Source of the DNA: Chara braunii
Taxonomy: Eukaryota; Streptophyta; Charophyceae; Charales; Characeae
Assembly (NCBI GenBank): GCA_003427395.1
Contig: BFEA01000113.1
Location: 2,498,250-2,529,446 of the forward strand
Reading direction: 5' to 3'
Length of the DNA stretch: 31,197 bases
Part shown: positions 11,856-21,337 of the stretch, in pieces
Numbering within the stretch: the first letter of the stretch is position 1
How the letters are laid out: each line of letters opens with the position of its first letter
Notes under the pieces: generated by a model
The model's database searches: none
What the model saw: only the letters and a program-made list of their open reading frames with translations
What the model was told of the DNA's origin: nothing
Position numbers and translations under genes: made by a program

Positions 11856-12110
11856 TTAGCGAAAGGTGCAAGCTTGGAAGTGTGAAATACAAGAAGTGCA
11901 CAGACGACCAGGGATTCTTATGACGTATGAGGGATCATCCAGATCACTACCCACAACGTCTAGGACTTCCCAAGGACCAAAGTACTGCGACATTGGCTTT
12001 CTAGAGATACTGAATTCTTGTCCCAGTTCACTACCGGTAGCTTTTACGCAGACGCACTCCCCTACCTGAAATGTGATCTGTCGCCTATGCTTGTTCTCAA
12101 GAGGCAATCA
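11856..12110 (-). pseudogene. Gypsy integrase C-terminal (GPY/F-type) module
   Basis: Encodes FQVGECVCVKATGSELGQEF and ISRKPMSQYFGPWEVLDVVG, then DDPSYVIRIPG. This is the SH3-like integrase C-terminal module with the FGPW/GPY/F signature that precedes a chromodomain in chromoviruses. Confidence 0.88.
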
Positions 12111-12123
12111 TTGCCTCTTGAGA
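12095..12123. repeat. 29-bp perfect inverted repeat inside the integrase remnant
   Basis: Arms TCTCAAGAGGCAA and TTGCCTCTTGAGA flank a TCA centre. It lies where the integrase frame encodes KKSQEAMIAS, so coding sequence may account for most of it. Confidence 0.9.
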
Positions 12124-12139
12124 CTTTTTTATATGCTCA

Positions 12140-12700
12140 ACAGCCTGCTGCAACAATTTTTCATACTGGACACCACAAATTCGATGGTTCCAAAAGTTGC
12201 AGTCAGTCGGTTTTCAGGTAGGAAAGTCTAATGCAGATCTTGGCTTCCACCCCAAATGCAGCTGTTTAGGACTGACGCCAGTGGCGCTGTGTACAACGTT
12301 ATTGTATAAGACTGGCAATGAGAGGCAGTTTTTCATTCCAGTCATCGTGGCTGGGCTTGATGTAATGCCTCAGCAAATGTTGCACCACGCGGTCCTTCTG
12401 TTTTGCTTGACCATTTGCGCCGGGATGATTTTCCAAAGTCGTGACTGCCTATCTGTTCAACAGCCTTCTTCCACATCTCACTGGTGAAACAGACATCTGT
12501 CACTAATGATGGTTTTGGGCAGTCCAAAGTCGCGCACCCAGTTCTCCATAAATAACTTGATGGCGCGCTCAGTTTTGGAAGTCTCCGACATAGGAGTTAG
12601 TCTAGCGTGCTTAGTGAACCTGTCCACCAAAACGAATATGTGCCTTTTGGCACTCTTGCTGGAAGTCCATGGAGACACTCTGTCCCGGACCAGTAGGAAT
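12140..12700 (-). pseudogene. Gypsy integrase catalytic core, third acidic residue lost
   Basis: HIFVLVDRFTKHARL carries the first catalytic Asp (codon 12622-12624). VRDFGLPKTIISDR carries the second (12499-12501). After a frame change the third block reads NHPGANGQAKQK, where a Lys codon (12401-12403) takes the place of the catalytic Glu that normally follows GQ-T/A. The core continues HYIKPSHDDWNEKLPLIASL, LHLGWKPRSALDF and EKLLQQAVEHIKKSQEA. With D-D-K in place of D-D-E plus frameshifts, the enzyme cannot be active. Confidence 0.88.
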
Positions 12701-12711
12701 GGGCAAAGGCT

Positions 12712-13030
12712 TCAATAACACAAGCGGAGCTTGAGTTCACTGCTTATCTCGTTGACAGTCTTGACAAGTCTGAATGTACTTCCTTGCATCGTCAAGCATA
12801 TTAGGCCACCGGGAACGCTTGCACTAGTCTTCTTGTAACCGAAGTGACCAGTCGCGCCATGACCTAAAAGTGAACTACGGAGAATCTGACTAGATGTAAC
12901 ACAACCTTTTGAAACTTGTCTTTTCAAGAAAGAGTAACCTTAATGTAGCTTTAGCCTTAGCATCTAGTTTGCATATGATGTCCATAATGACGGGATCCTC
13001 CTTGTAGGCATCCACCAACAATTTAGTTAC
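12712..13030 (-). pseudogene. Gypsy integrase N-terminal zinc-binding region
   Basis: Starts with VTKLLVDAYKEDPVIMDII, continuing the tether across the LINE insertion. It then shows GATGHFGYKKT and a downstream cysteine pair near 12770-12745, the HHCC-type zinc-binding domain of Ty3/gypsy integrase. The pieces lie in more than one frame. Confidence 0.85.
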
Positions 13031-13041
13031 ATCATCAGATA
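13031..13041. repeat. Left target-site duplication of the LINE
   Basis: ATCATCAGATA, identical to 15304-15314. The first A of the right copy could also belong to the poly(A), so the duplication is 10 or 11 bp. Confidence 0.9.
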
Positions 13042-15303
13042 GCGTCCCCCGGAGCTGCCCCGGGTCAAATGGCTCCCAGAATCGGCCCCGGTGAGAGTGT
13101 TGGGAATTATGTTAACAGCAACAGGTAGGCCTGCATCAAGCGACGATTGGATTCTAAAACCCGCGCTCGAGAAGATGCACTGGAATGATCAACATATGTA
13201 TGGCACAAGTCTGCAGTATGGGCACCTAGCAAGGATGCAGTGTGGACGCTCAAGCGGCAAATAACAACACTGTTGTGGAGAGGCAACAACAAGCTTTCGA
13301 ATGTTATCAATAGGGTGGCCTGGCCATCGGTTATCCAACCCAAAGATAGAGGGGGCTTGGGGATTTTGGGTCCCGGCACTCAGACCACAACGCTAATGGT
13401 ACAACGGATGAAGAGGTTGGTGCTCACACAGGACCTTCCTTGGTACGCCCTGGCGCTGGAACAAATCGCTCGACTGGCCCCACAAGCGCCGCAAATTGTC
13501 GACCCCCTGACCTGGCTCGAAGACCGCTTCTGGTCTATACCACGATGCTCCCGTACTGACCAGACCTAGAGCTGGGGTGCAGTCCGTGGCGACCTTGCCA
13601 AGGACGATTTCTGGATCCGCTGCCTGAGAGTTTGGCGCCATGTGGGAGGAGGTGGCTAGACAACCCCTATTTGAGAACATAAATATCACGGATCGAAATG
13701 GGAGGATGTACGGTAGTTCGTACTCCCCGTGGAACAGTTGGGTCAAGAAAGGCATAATTAGAGTTGAAGACATCTGGGATTTAGAAAACAAAGACTGGAA
13801 AACGGCGTACGTTATTGAAATAATGTCACAACTAAGAAAGGAACCTGGAACAACTAGTCTTTGCAATCCCCCTGGATTGGGTACACATTTTGCGCAAGGG
13901 TCCGAGACTAGTGGAAGGGGAGTGGCCCCCTACGCGAAGTACCCGGGCGACTAAGAATGTAATGTTCCCCAACTTGTCTGTGAAATCCACGTACCGTTTA
14001 CTACGGCCCAGAGTAAACTTGAAAAAGATCATGAAGAACCGTTGGAAGTTTCATTTGAATATGGGGTCGACGCCATCCGCCCGATTTGGTGGTTCACCCT
14101 CACACGGTCCAGACCTGCAAAACTGGCCTCGCTGCAGTGCCAAATAGAACACCGCTTCCTCCCCACCAACGACTGGCTAATCGATTGCACATACCTGGAA
14201 CAGAAAGGCTTGGCGCTCCCGTGGTGCAGGTCATGCCACTGGGCGCACTCGGCGTTCCCCTCCCGCAAGCTCCCAGAAACAATCGAACACATATCCTTGC
14301 AGTGTCCGGGGGCTGTCCTTACATGGTGGTGTTAGGACAGAATCTGGAACCTATTGGACACCGGCTCTACCTGGCCGTGGGACTGGAGGGCGATTCTATG
14401 CGAAACATGGACTTCCCCCTCAGGCAGTACCTTCGAAAACAATATGTTCAAGATAGGGAGAATGGACTTCCCCCCTCAGGCAGTACCTTCGAAAACAATA
14501 TGTTCAAGATAGGGAGGAGAGTCGTTATGTGGGCCATATGAAGGAGACACCGCATACATACCATGGAGGGGGTCCGCATAGGCAGGGAGGAAATGGCAGA
14601 CATGGTTAAACAATATGTACACCAAAATCTCATGGCACAATGACAGAAAGTTAAAAATCAGCTCGATCTGTTTCAGACACAGAAAGATATAAAACAGAAA
14701 ATTCAACAATTTTTCAGGGGCCTGGCTGGGCAGCGACAACGGGGGCCGGATCGCCTTCATCAAGTGGGACGGTGGTGGCGCCCAGGAAGGTAAAGGGGAT
14801 GATCAAGAGAGACTATCACATCTGCTTCAAAGATTGGACACGGTGGATCCAAGGATCCCGTTGTGGCTGCCCTCGGACCTTCCCGATCCCTTCCCTCCCC
14901 ATCGGCTGACCATAGTGGACATGCAATGGTACGGAGCGGTGTGAGCAGGTCAGGAGCATCAATGAAGGGTATCGCAAAAGTAGGGGGTGGGAGGGACCAG
15001 TGAGTAGCCGTAGGTATCTGGCGCCTGGTTCTGGGTGAAGAGGCTCCCCCCCCCCCACCCCCATCATCCTGCTCAGTCAATCCCTTGGATCCCAGGGTAG
15101 TTAATGCTGGCAGGAATATCCTGCATCTGTGTTGTTCTGATATGTTCTGAATTCTATCTATGTATGGGACGTTGGACCCGCTTTCCAGCAGGTGTTGCTC
15201 CCCACCAATAGATGGAGCCTCCCCCTAGGTGCTAGCGGTGTCTGCTCGTACCAGCACCACTAGTACGTGGGGGCGTGCTTTGAAAAAAAAAAAAAAAAAA
15301 AAA
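13042..15303 (+). mobile_element. 5'-truncated LINE inserted in the gypsy element
   Basis: An 11-bp target-site duplication, ATCATCAGATA, lies at 13031-13041 and at 15304-15314, directly after a poly(A) of about 21 (15283-15303). Coding traces on the plus strand are LINE RT C-terminal sequence (AVWTLKRQITTLLWRGN, then RVAWPSVIQPKDRGGLGI at 13224-13370), a later segment SVKSTYRLLRPRVNLKK (about 13978-14030), and a Cys/His region C-x2-C...H-x4-C (LPWCRSCHWAH...EHISLQC, about 14214-14305) of zf-RVT type. A conserved end RRVVMWAIWRRH follows at about 14514-14550. Stops and frameshifts are frequent. A 55-bp segment is tandemly duplicated (14407-14461 and 14462-14516). There is no intact ORF, so this is a dead copy. 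Confidence 0.92.
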
Positions 15304-15314
15304 ATCATCAGATA
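15304..15314. repeat. Right target-site duplication of the LINE
   Basis: ATCATCAGATA directly after the poly(A) tail and identical to 13031-13041. Removing the insert and one copy rejoins the gypsy tether as LSDD-VTKLLVDAYKED on the minus strand. Confidence 0.9.
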
Positions 15315-15699
15315 AGCCCAACTCAGTTATTAGCGCACCTAGGTAGTCTGTCCTACGTGACAGCGTAGCAACCTTGTTGTACTCTCCCTTCACATAATCT
15401 AGCTTGGAAGTCATATTGATCTATGACTTCAATCTAGCGTTTGAGTGCATCGGAGAGAACATGCTGTGTCTTGATCCACTTGAGTGTCTGATGATCGGTT
15501 CTCGAATAGAAAAACCTACAAAGCAGATAATGCCTCCAGTGGACAAGGGCTTTGTCGAGGGCGTAAAGTTCCCTTTCATATGAGGACTTTGCCAACATCT
15601 TACATGACATCTTCTTACTCATATACTCGATCGGCCTCAACTTTTTCCTTCTTGTTGGGCCAACACTGCGCCAATGCCACATTGGCTTGCATCAGTGGT
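15304..15699 (-). pseudogene. Gypsy RNase H domain and tether
   Basis: Encodes RPIEYMSKKMSCKMLAKS, SSYERELYALDKALVHW, RHYLLCRFFYSRTDHQTL and TQHVLSDALKR, the Ty3/gypsy RNase H. A shifted frame then gives YVKGEYNKVATLSRRTDYL and ALITELGLSDD, the tether to integrase. The tether is cut by the LINE insertion at 15303. Confidence 0.9.
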
Positions 15700-16352
15700 C
15701 ACAACAAATGACCTCTCTAGATTGGGGACCATGACAAATCTCATGGTGTGTGTCGGCATACTTCAATCGTTTGAAAGCAGCCTCGCACGCGTCTGTCCAT
15801 TCCCATGGTGTGTCAAGGCGTGTTAGATAAGTCAAAAGGGAGACAATCGTACTTTAATTCTTCGGGAAATTGCGATAGTAGCCACACATCCCTAAAAATG
15901 ATCCTGTAGCCACACATCCTTCAAAATGATTCGACCTCAGTCACAAACTAGGGTAGTCGCCAGTCACAAATGCTAGCCCCCTTTGCATTTTCGGACCTTA
16001 TCCCATCTGCGGATATCTCAGGACCCAAATACAAGATTCTAGTGCGACCAAACTCACATTTTTCTAAGTTGATCTTATATTTGTGTTGTCGGGCGAGTGA
16101 AAGTGCAGTTCCTTCATGTTGGGTATGCTCCTCGACAATCCTACCGATGATAAGAATATTGTCGAGCTACATGACGATGAACTTATCCAAGTAGTCATGA
16201 AGCACCCTATTCATGGCATGCTGGAATGTACCCGGTGCATTGCAAAGGCCAAAAGGCATCACCACACACTCGTACACACCGTACCTGGTCTGGAATATGA
16301 TTTTGTGCTGATCGTTCGGTCTAATGGCAACGTGATGGTGTCTGTACTTTAA
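15700..16352 (-). pseudogene. Gypsy reverse transcriptase, C-terminal half and connection
   Basis: Continues from the insertion boundary with LKYRHHHVAIRPNDQHKI, then YECVVMPFGLCNAPGTFQ (motif B). At 16158-16169 the catalytic Y-x-D-D box reads stop-Leu-Asp-Asn, since the Tyr codon is TAG and the second Asp is Asn. Near 15860-15750 the thumb/connection sequence STIVSLLTYLTRLDTPWEW and CEAAFKRLKYA is visible in a shifted frame. A small tandem duplication (ACACATCC units at about 15883-15921) lies in between. The lesions rule out polymerase activity. Confidence 0.9.
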
Positions 16353-17054
16353 ACCACCATTACCTTCGAGCCTGTTTTTGCCGACCCCGATTTTCATTGC
16401 GCACGAGTTTTGCCGAGTTTAGGGTCCATTGTGTCTCTTTTCTGGTACTCTTCTAGGGAGAAAAAAAAAAAAAAACATGGCCAGACTGTCAATAAACGAC
16501 ATACTCGCAACCACAAAAAAAAAAAGAAAACTAACACCCCTCTGAACCTGATACAAGGTAGATACCTGCCCCAAAGTTGTGCCAGTATGTCCTCGGTGAA
16601 GGCTTTTTTGCGGCAGGGGTGTCATGTCCACTAAAAAAAAGAAGAAAGAAAAAAATAAAAATTGAACTTAGGGCGGAAAAGCGGGTTCATATATTCTACA
16701 AAGTTGTAGTGTGGGCATGCCCTCCTTCACAAAGTGTCAGCAGTCGTGGACTGCGTCGTGCCTCCCTGGCAGGGCATGAAAAAAAAAAAAAAAAAAAAAA
16801 AAAAAAGCAATGACAACCTGAAATTGGCCACAATCATAATTAGTCCAAGTTAGATACTTTATTGTGAGTATTGGTGCGAGCACAACTTCGTGCACGGCCT
16901 TCCTGGACTTGGTCTTTTGTTTTTCTTTTTGCTTTTCGAAGGGGCCCACAAGGCCTAATTGCCGAGCCTCCACCAACAACTGAAAAAGTTCGGAAAAAGT
17001 GGGAAAACAACCACTTTTCTCATTTTTTCCAACACTGGTGGAGGTAGTGGTGGT
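16353..17054. mobile_element. 702-bp non-autonomous DNA transposon with TTAA target site
   Basis: The ends are inverted repeats: ACCACCATTACCTTC at the left, and the complement of the right end reads ACCACCACTACCTCC. TTAA flanks both ends (16349-16352 and 17055-17058). Excising the insert and one TTAA rejoins the gypsy RT as KIN-LKYRHHHVAI, matching the expected KIDLK-type motif, so the limits are exact. The interior has A runs at about 16459, 16512 and 16780 and no transposase or other domain. A TTAA duplication is typical of piggyBac-type transposition. The tip ACC differs from the usual CCY start, so the superfamily is uncertain. Confidence 0.85.
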
Positions 17055-17483
17055 TTAAGTTGATCTTCGTGATGTATTTACATTCGTGCACCGTAATCAA
17101 CAGGTCGTCGATGCGGGGTAGAGGCTCTGCATTCTTAACGGTGATGGTATTGAGGCCTCTATAATCAATGTACATTCTTAATGACCCCCCCTTCTTCGGA
17201 ATGAATAATACTGGTGAGTCAAAAGGGGAAGTCCTAGACCGAATCCAACCCATCCTTGTGAGTGCCTTCAGTTGTCGACGAAGTTCGTCCAACCTGGTGG
17301 GAGTCATCCTATAGATCCTCCTCTTTGGTGTTTTGCTTCCAGGGATGACCTCTTTGGCATGGACAACCTCCCTGTCTACGACTCATGAAGGCTCGTCTAA
17401 CAGATCCGAGTACCTAGCAACGACTGTTTTTATCTCTGAGGGCATTTTAACGACCTTTTTTTTTCTCAGAGACAAAAATTAAC
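17055..17483 (-). pseudogene. Gypsy reverse transcriptase, N-terminal half
   Basis: Encodes REVVHAKEVIPGSKTPKRR upstream of RLDELRRQLKALTRMGWIR, then SPFDSPVLFIPKKGGSLRM, YIDYRGLN and AEPLPRIDDL, ending KYITKIN at the insertion boundary. These are the fingers/palm motifs 1 to 3 of Ty3/gypsy RT, with the motif-A aspartate of the usual KIDL reading Asn (KIN). An in-frame TGA lies near 17383 (minus strand). The 702-bp TTAA-flanked element interrupts the frame exactly at this point. Confidence 0.9.
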
Positions 17484-17494
17484 AGCATACCCTC

Positions 17495-17951
17495 TAGGAA
17501 GATTTTCATGACCGGCCTGTCTAGACCGGCCGGTCACCCGGGCATGACGCCCGTGATACTCGTGCATGGGAAAGAAAAATAAAAAAAAATTGGTGGTGGG
17601 GGTTTTACGTGCTCTGCGAAAGGAGCCCAAATCCGGACTCTTTTCTTTGTTTAAGTGTTGGTTGTCAAGGGGGGGGGGAGGGGAGTATAAACAAATATTA
17701 AAGGGGATAAAGGAGTTTAAAGGGGGGTGTCTTAGTGTGATTTTTTTTATTTTTTTTCTATCTTCAGTTTCGTGAGGAATTCTGATGTGACCATCGGCTA
17801 GAAGTTATTTGTATTGCGATTATACACAACATATTTTTTGTTCTTTTGTTTTTTGGTTTTTCGTTGTGGTTGTCCAGGCCCATGCCTGGCCGGTCACCCG
17901 TTCGCCAAACCGAGCGTGATGTCGGGACCCGGGCGCCTGGGATATCTCCCT
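17495..17951. mobile_element. 457-bp inverted-repeat element, copy 2 (TAGG...CCTA)
   Basis: A duplication AGCATACCCTC lies at 17484-17494 and at 17952-17962. The element starts TAGGAAGATTTTC and the complement of its end starts AGGGAGATATCCC. GC-rich arms (GACCGGCCGGTCACCCGGGC on the left, GCCTGGCCGGTCACCCG on the right) flank an AT-rich core. The core segment GAGGAATTCTGATGTGACC (17774-17792) matches GGAATTTCGACGTGACC at 23166-23182. Removal rejoins the gypsy protease-RT linker (NQEE-GYAVNF). A 10-11 bp duplication suggests a Mutator-like mechanism, by general knowledge of that superfamily. There is no coding capacity. Confidence 0.85.
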
Positions 17952-17962
17952 AGCATACCCTC

Positions 17963-18540
17963 CTCTTGGTTCTGTTTATAGCAGTTGTAAAATGCACTTG
18001 CACACATGCACCCATAGGAGTCAACTAACCTGTTAGCTCTATACTTAGTTACTCGAACGGCTTTCCCATCAGGTGACACATGCTTGAGTACTTTCCGGTC
18101 CCCGTCGAACTGGGGTCTGACCACCTCGAGGTAGTATACACCTAATAGCATGTCAAAGGGCAAATCGTCACTAACGAGAAACAAAATCTGATGATTAAGT
18201 TCCTCACCTCCATAAGAGAAGGTGCAAACCACATCCTTGATGTAGTCCTTTACAAACATGCGCTCTTTGTTGGGTAGAGTATATGCTATAGGTCTGCTCA
18301 AGCGCTGCACCCGGTCCCCTAGCGCAATCTCTCATCACAGTCGTGGCTTAGAAAGTTCCGTGTGGAGCCAAAGTCTACGAGGGCGCCAGACTTGCCGCTA
18401 CCTACACCGACCTCCACCACAACGAAGTGCTCCCCTCTAGGACCTCTTGACATTGTTGACAATGCCACCCAAGGCTCACGAGGGTCCATTGCCAACCACT
18501 CGGTTTCTAAGTCTTCTAAGGCTTCAGACACATCCAACGA
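17963..18540 (-). pseudogene. Gypsy aspartic protease and linker to RT
   Basis: The sequence GALVDFGSTRNFLS (codons around 18370) matches the aspartic protease active-site segment, but the usual D-[ST]-G triad reads D-F-G because of a TTT codon. A frame change follows. Then come a conserved hydrophobic segment with LVSDDLPFDMLLGVYYLEVVR (the second half of the protease) and a linker ending NCYKQNQEEG. The linker is interrupted at 17952-17962 by the target-site duplication of a small transposon. The missing active-site hydroxyl predicts an inactive enzyme. Confidence 0.8.
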
Positions 18541-18651
18541 ACAGTGTCGTTTGGTTTGGATATATCTGCGGGGTGACTAACAAGTCAATAGCTTTCGCCA
18601 ACTCCTGAAATGGTGAGGGTGCATCACCCACTTCAGCATGAGTAGAAGCAG

Positions 18652-18867
18652 CTACAACTTTTCCTGGCTACATGTGTTTTCCCGGGTTGTGATCGTCAAA
18701 GAACCACCCTGGGCGAAAGATCTCTCAAAACCACCTTCGGGCGGAATATTCTGAGAGACCTTTGCGTTCTTGCACCTAAACTGTTGATGGTCATACTCGC
18801 CGCAGTTGATGCAAGCTCCTCGCGAATAACGGTCCCTCCACACATCTTGATCCAGACCAACCCTCAC
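18652..18867 (-). pseudogene. Gypsy nucleocapsid CCHC zinc knuckle
   Basis: The frame contains ACINCGEYDHQQFRCKN, a CX2CX4HX4C retroviral-type zinc knuckle that binds nucleic acid in Gag. It sits between the Gag core and the protease, where a chromovirus carries it. The flanking frames are disrupted, so it is a remnant. Confidence 0.85.
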
Positions 18868-19092
18868 CCAAGCCGAAGTCTTGTTTGAATTTTGAACCTG
18901 TCCCTGACTCTTTTGCTGACCGCCTTTGTCGCGGCCAACTGCCTTTCATTTTGTTATGGCAACGAGGTTGCTACTTTCATCACTCTCCTCACCACCGAGC
19001 TCTGATTCCTCCTCAAGATCAGAAAGATCATCGATCTCGGTTTGATTCCCATCGGAATCAACCATCATCAATCAACTATCTTTTTTTTCCCA

Positions 19093-20226
19093 TCATTGTG
19101 GTGTTTTCTTCTTCCTTCCGCTCGCCACGAGTTGCTGGGTTTCTCCTAGCTTAGCCTCTAAATCTAAGGCTTTCTTGTTGAAGGAGTATTTGATGCTTGC
19201 CTCACTGACCATCGAGTTCTTGATGTCCGTGGGAAGACATCTCAAGAACATGGTCAGCAAGACTTGCGGATCATAGCGGACACTAGGCACGACAATGAGT
19301 TTTTCCACGACGGAGGTGAGTTAAAGCGGACTTGTACTTTTTAGTATCAAACCAAGATAATGCATCAGTGGCCTGTTGGGCCTGTTGCGGGTTGTGCCAT
19401 CACGTTTCAACCAACTTCATGAAGCTCTCTAAATGTGGGTGTAAGCCTAGTCATTCATATGTCTGTCGAATCCCTTGGATGCCACTAGTCCATCTAGCCA
19501 TCGCGCTGCCAAACCCTCAAGATATGAGGCGCCAGTGATCACATCTTCCCCGTGCAACATCCTCTTCCCCCTTATCCACACTGGAACCGTGCTCAACCAA
19601 GTTTCGAGTGGCTCCTCCTTCTTTTCACCAGAGAAGGTCTGAGGTGGTTTCAGTAAAGTCTTGGGGTACCAAAGCTGTTGTTGTCCCATCTATGAGGCCG
19701 ACTGCGGCCCTGTAGCGGCAGCGGCTGAACCTGAGGATGAAGAAGCAACAGTCTGTGTTGATGTTGATGAAGTACCACCTAGAATGATACCGAATCGAGG
19801 AACAAACGAGTCTGTCATCGCTGGTAAAGAAACTAGTGATGTATGAACCGATTGCTTTCGGACACTTGGCCTGCTAGGTATGGAAGGTTGTGGTCCTCCC
19901 CTTCCCTGCACGACCATCATTATCTGGTTAAGGGTTGACTGGATTTCATCCAGTCAGTTGTCAAACTACACGTTCGTATCCAGCAAATTCGCCCGGATAA
20001 TCTTTCCTGCATCATCCAACATCAAATCATCTAACTCTTTTAATGCAGCCTTGTTTGCCGCTCTACAATTTCTAATATGATATTGTCTTTCAGTAGTATC
20101 TCTCTGTCGCTTCTCTAGCCGTAAATTGAGTAACTCTACTTGTTGGAGTTCTAACTCCTCTCTAGTAGGTTAAGGTGGCTCAATGAGAACAAAAATCTCG
20201 TGTGGAGCAAAAGGGCAAAAGCTCAT
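19093..20226 (-). pseudogene. Gypsy gag (capsid) remnant
   Basis: An ATG at 20226 starts a frame that passes through TREELELQQVELLNLRLEKR, then LKELDDLMLDDAGKI, then a Ser/Thr/Ala-rich linker, and reaches the typical retrotransposon Gag core PPQTFSGEKKEEPLETWL and SYLEGLAARWLDGLV (19640-19480). The frame contains in-frame stops, including a TAG at 19690-19692 directly before an internal ATG. After a frameshift the Gag continues at 19308-19093 (YDPQVLLTMFLRCLP, then LDLEAKLGETQQL). Gag would form the virus-like particle and bind element RNA. The start choice rests on 537 bases of shared phase between 20226 and the Gag core. Confidence 0.8.
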
Positions 20227-20379
20227 TTGAGAGCTATCGTCTTGAGTGATTCCTAGGTAAAAAAGTGGGTGGGTCCCACTGTGCCGACAAGGGGCTTAAC
20301 CTGGCGAGTGAAAGCTGCCTGCCGGACATCCTCCCTAGGTAATCTCCTCGACACCTCGCAACCCATTTTGATAAAAAAA
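20227..20379. other. Leader side of gypsy gag; no LTR recognised
   Basis: This lies just upstream of the gag ATG in minus-strand sense. I looked for a primer-binding site complementary to a tRNA 3' end and for an LTR end and found neither. It ends in a run of A at about 20372-20389. Confidence 0.35.
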
Positions 20380-21276
20380 AAAAAAAAAAACTGTGAGAGC
20401 ATGGCCTATCGTGTTTTTGCCTTTGTCTGGTTTTGTTCTTCTTTTCCCTGTCATCTTCGCCCTTTTGCTCATCCTCTTCTTCTTCTTCTCCATCAGGTTC
20501 TTCCTCGTTGCCTCCTTCCTCTTCTTTGTCTCTTTCCTTGTCATCATTAACGACGTTGTTGTTTTCATCTTCATCGTTGTTTTCTTTTTCTCAATCATTT
20601 TCTCTTTGTGTTGTTCTTCTTTTTTACTCCCGTTTTCCTTTTTGCTTGTCATCTCTTTCTTCTTCTCTATCATGTTCTTGGTCGCATGTTCTTCTTCTGT
20701 CATCGTTGTCTTGTTTTTCTTTGTGTCCCCTTTATCGAAATGATTCTTGCATATTGTGTAGTGATACAACCATGACTCCATGACTCGACGCAACCATGAC
20801 TATGAAAGATTCTTTTTATTACTTAGAATATTGAATATTCGTTATATTGTTGGGACTTCAAGTGTACTACAAGTTAACTGTAAGTAGATTAATAAGACTT
20901 CCTCTTTTTCTCCTTCCTCTTCTTCTTTCTCGTTCTTTCCTTTTTTTTTTTTTTTTTTTTTTTTTTTCCCTCTTCTCCGTACCCGTTCTCTTTGTCATGG
21001 TGTCGCTCGTCCTTATTGTCGTTGGTTTCTTCTTTGTTGTCGCCGTCATTGTTGTCATCGCATCATCTTCGTCGCCCTCTTTATTTTCATCATTGTCTTG
21101 TTGTTTGTCATTTTTTGTCTTCCTCATGTTCTTCTTGTCCTTTATAGTCTTCGTCTTCCTCGGACTCTTATTGTCTTCTTCATCGTATTTTTTTTCACCC
21201 TTATCTTGTTGTGCTTCTTTGTCTTTGCCACCTTCTTTCTCTCCTATTTATTTTTTTCCTTTTTTTTTTTTTTTTN
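20380..21276. repeat. C/T-rich low-complexity DNA with poly(T)
   Basis: Two T/C-dominated blocks (about 20430-20740 and 20890-21275) include a 27-bp T run near 20941-20967 and a T run ending at 21275. Open frames on both strands encode only Ser/Phe/Leu or Lys/Glu/Met strings and are composition artefacts. A single N lies at 21276. Confidence 0.85.

Positions 21277-21332
<56 letters not shown>
21277..21332. repeat. (AG)28 microsatellite next to an N
   Basis: Pure AG dinucleotides begin immediately after the N at 21276, which itself directly follows poly(T). Confidence 0.97.

Positions 21333-21337
<5 letters not shown>

Larger units (their letters stand above)
11591..20226 (-). mobile_element. 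Degenerate Ty3/gypsy chromodomain retrotransposon, split by three insertions
   Basis: Minus-strand order is gag (20226-19093), CCHC knuckle (about 18800), protease (18540-17963), reverse transcriptase (17483 to about 15700), RNase H (about 15700-15400), integrase (about 12980-11860) and chromodomain (11855-11591). This is the canonical order of chromoviruses. Many in-frame stops and frameshifts make it a pseudo-element. Three later insertions interrupt it: 13042-15303, 16353-17054 and 17495-17951. Removing each one rejoins a sensible pol reading frame. Neither LTR nor a primer-binding site could be identified. Beyond 20226 the sequence passes into an A run and low-complexity DNA, so the 5' LTR is probably missing or replaced. 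Confidence 0.9.

Noticed and set aside
20335-20793. 152-codon Lys/Thr/Met-rich minus-strand frame
   Set aside because: Low-complexity complement of T/C-rich DNA with no domain.
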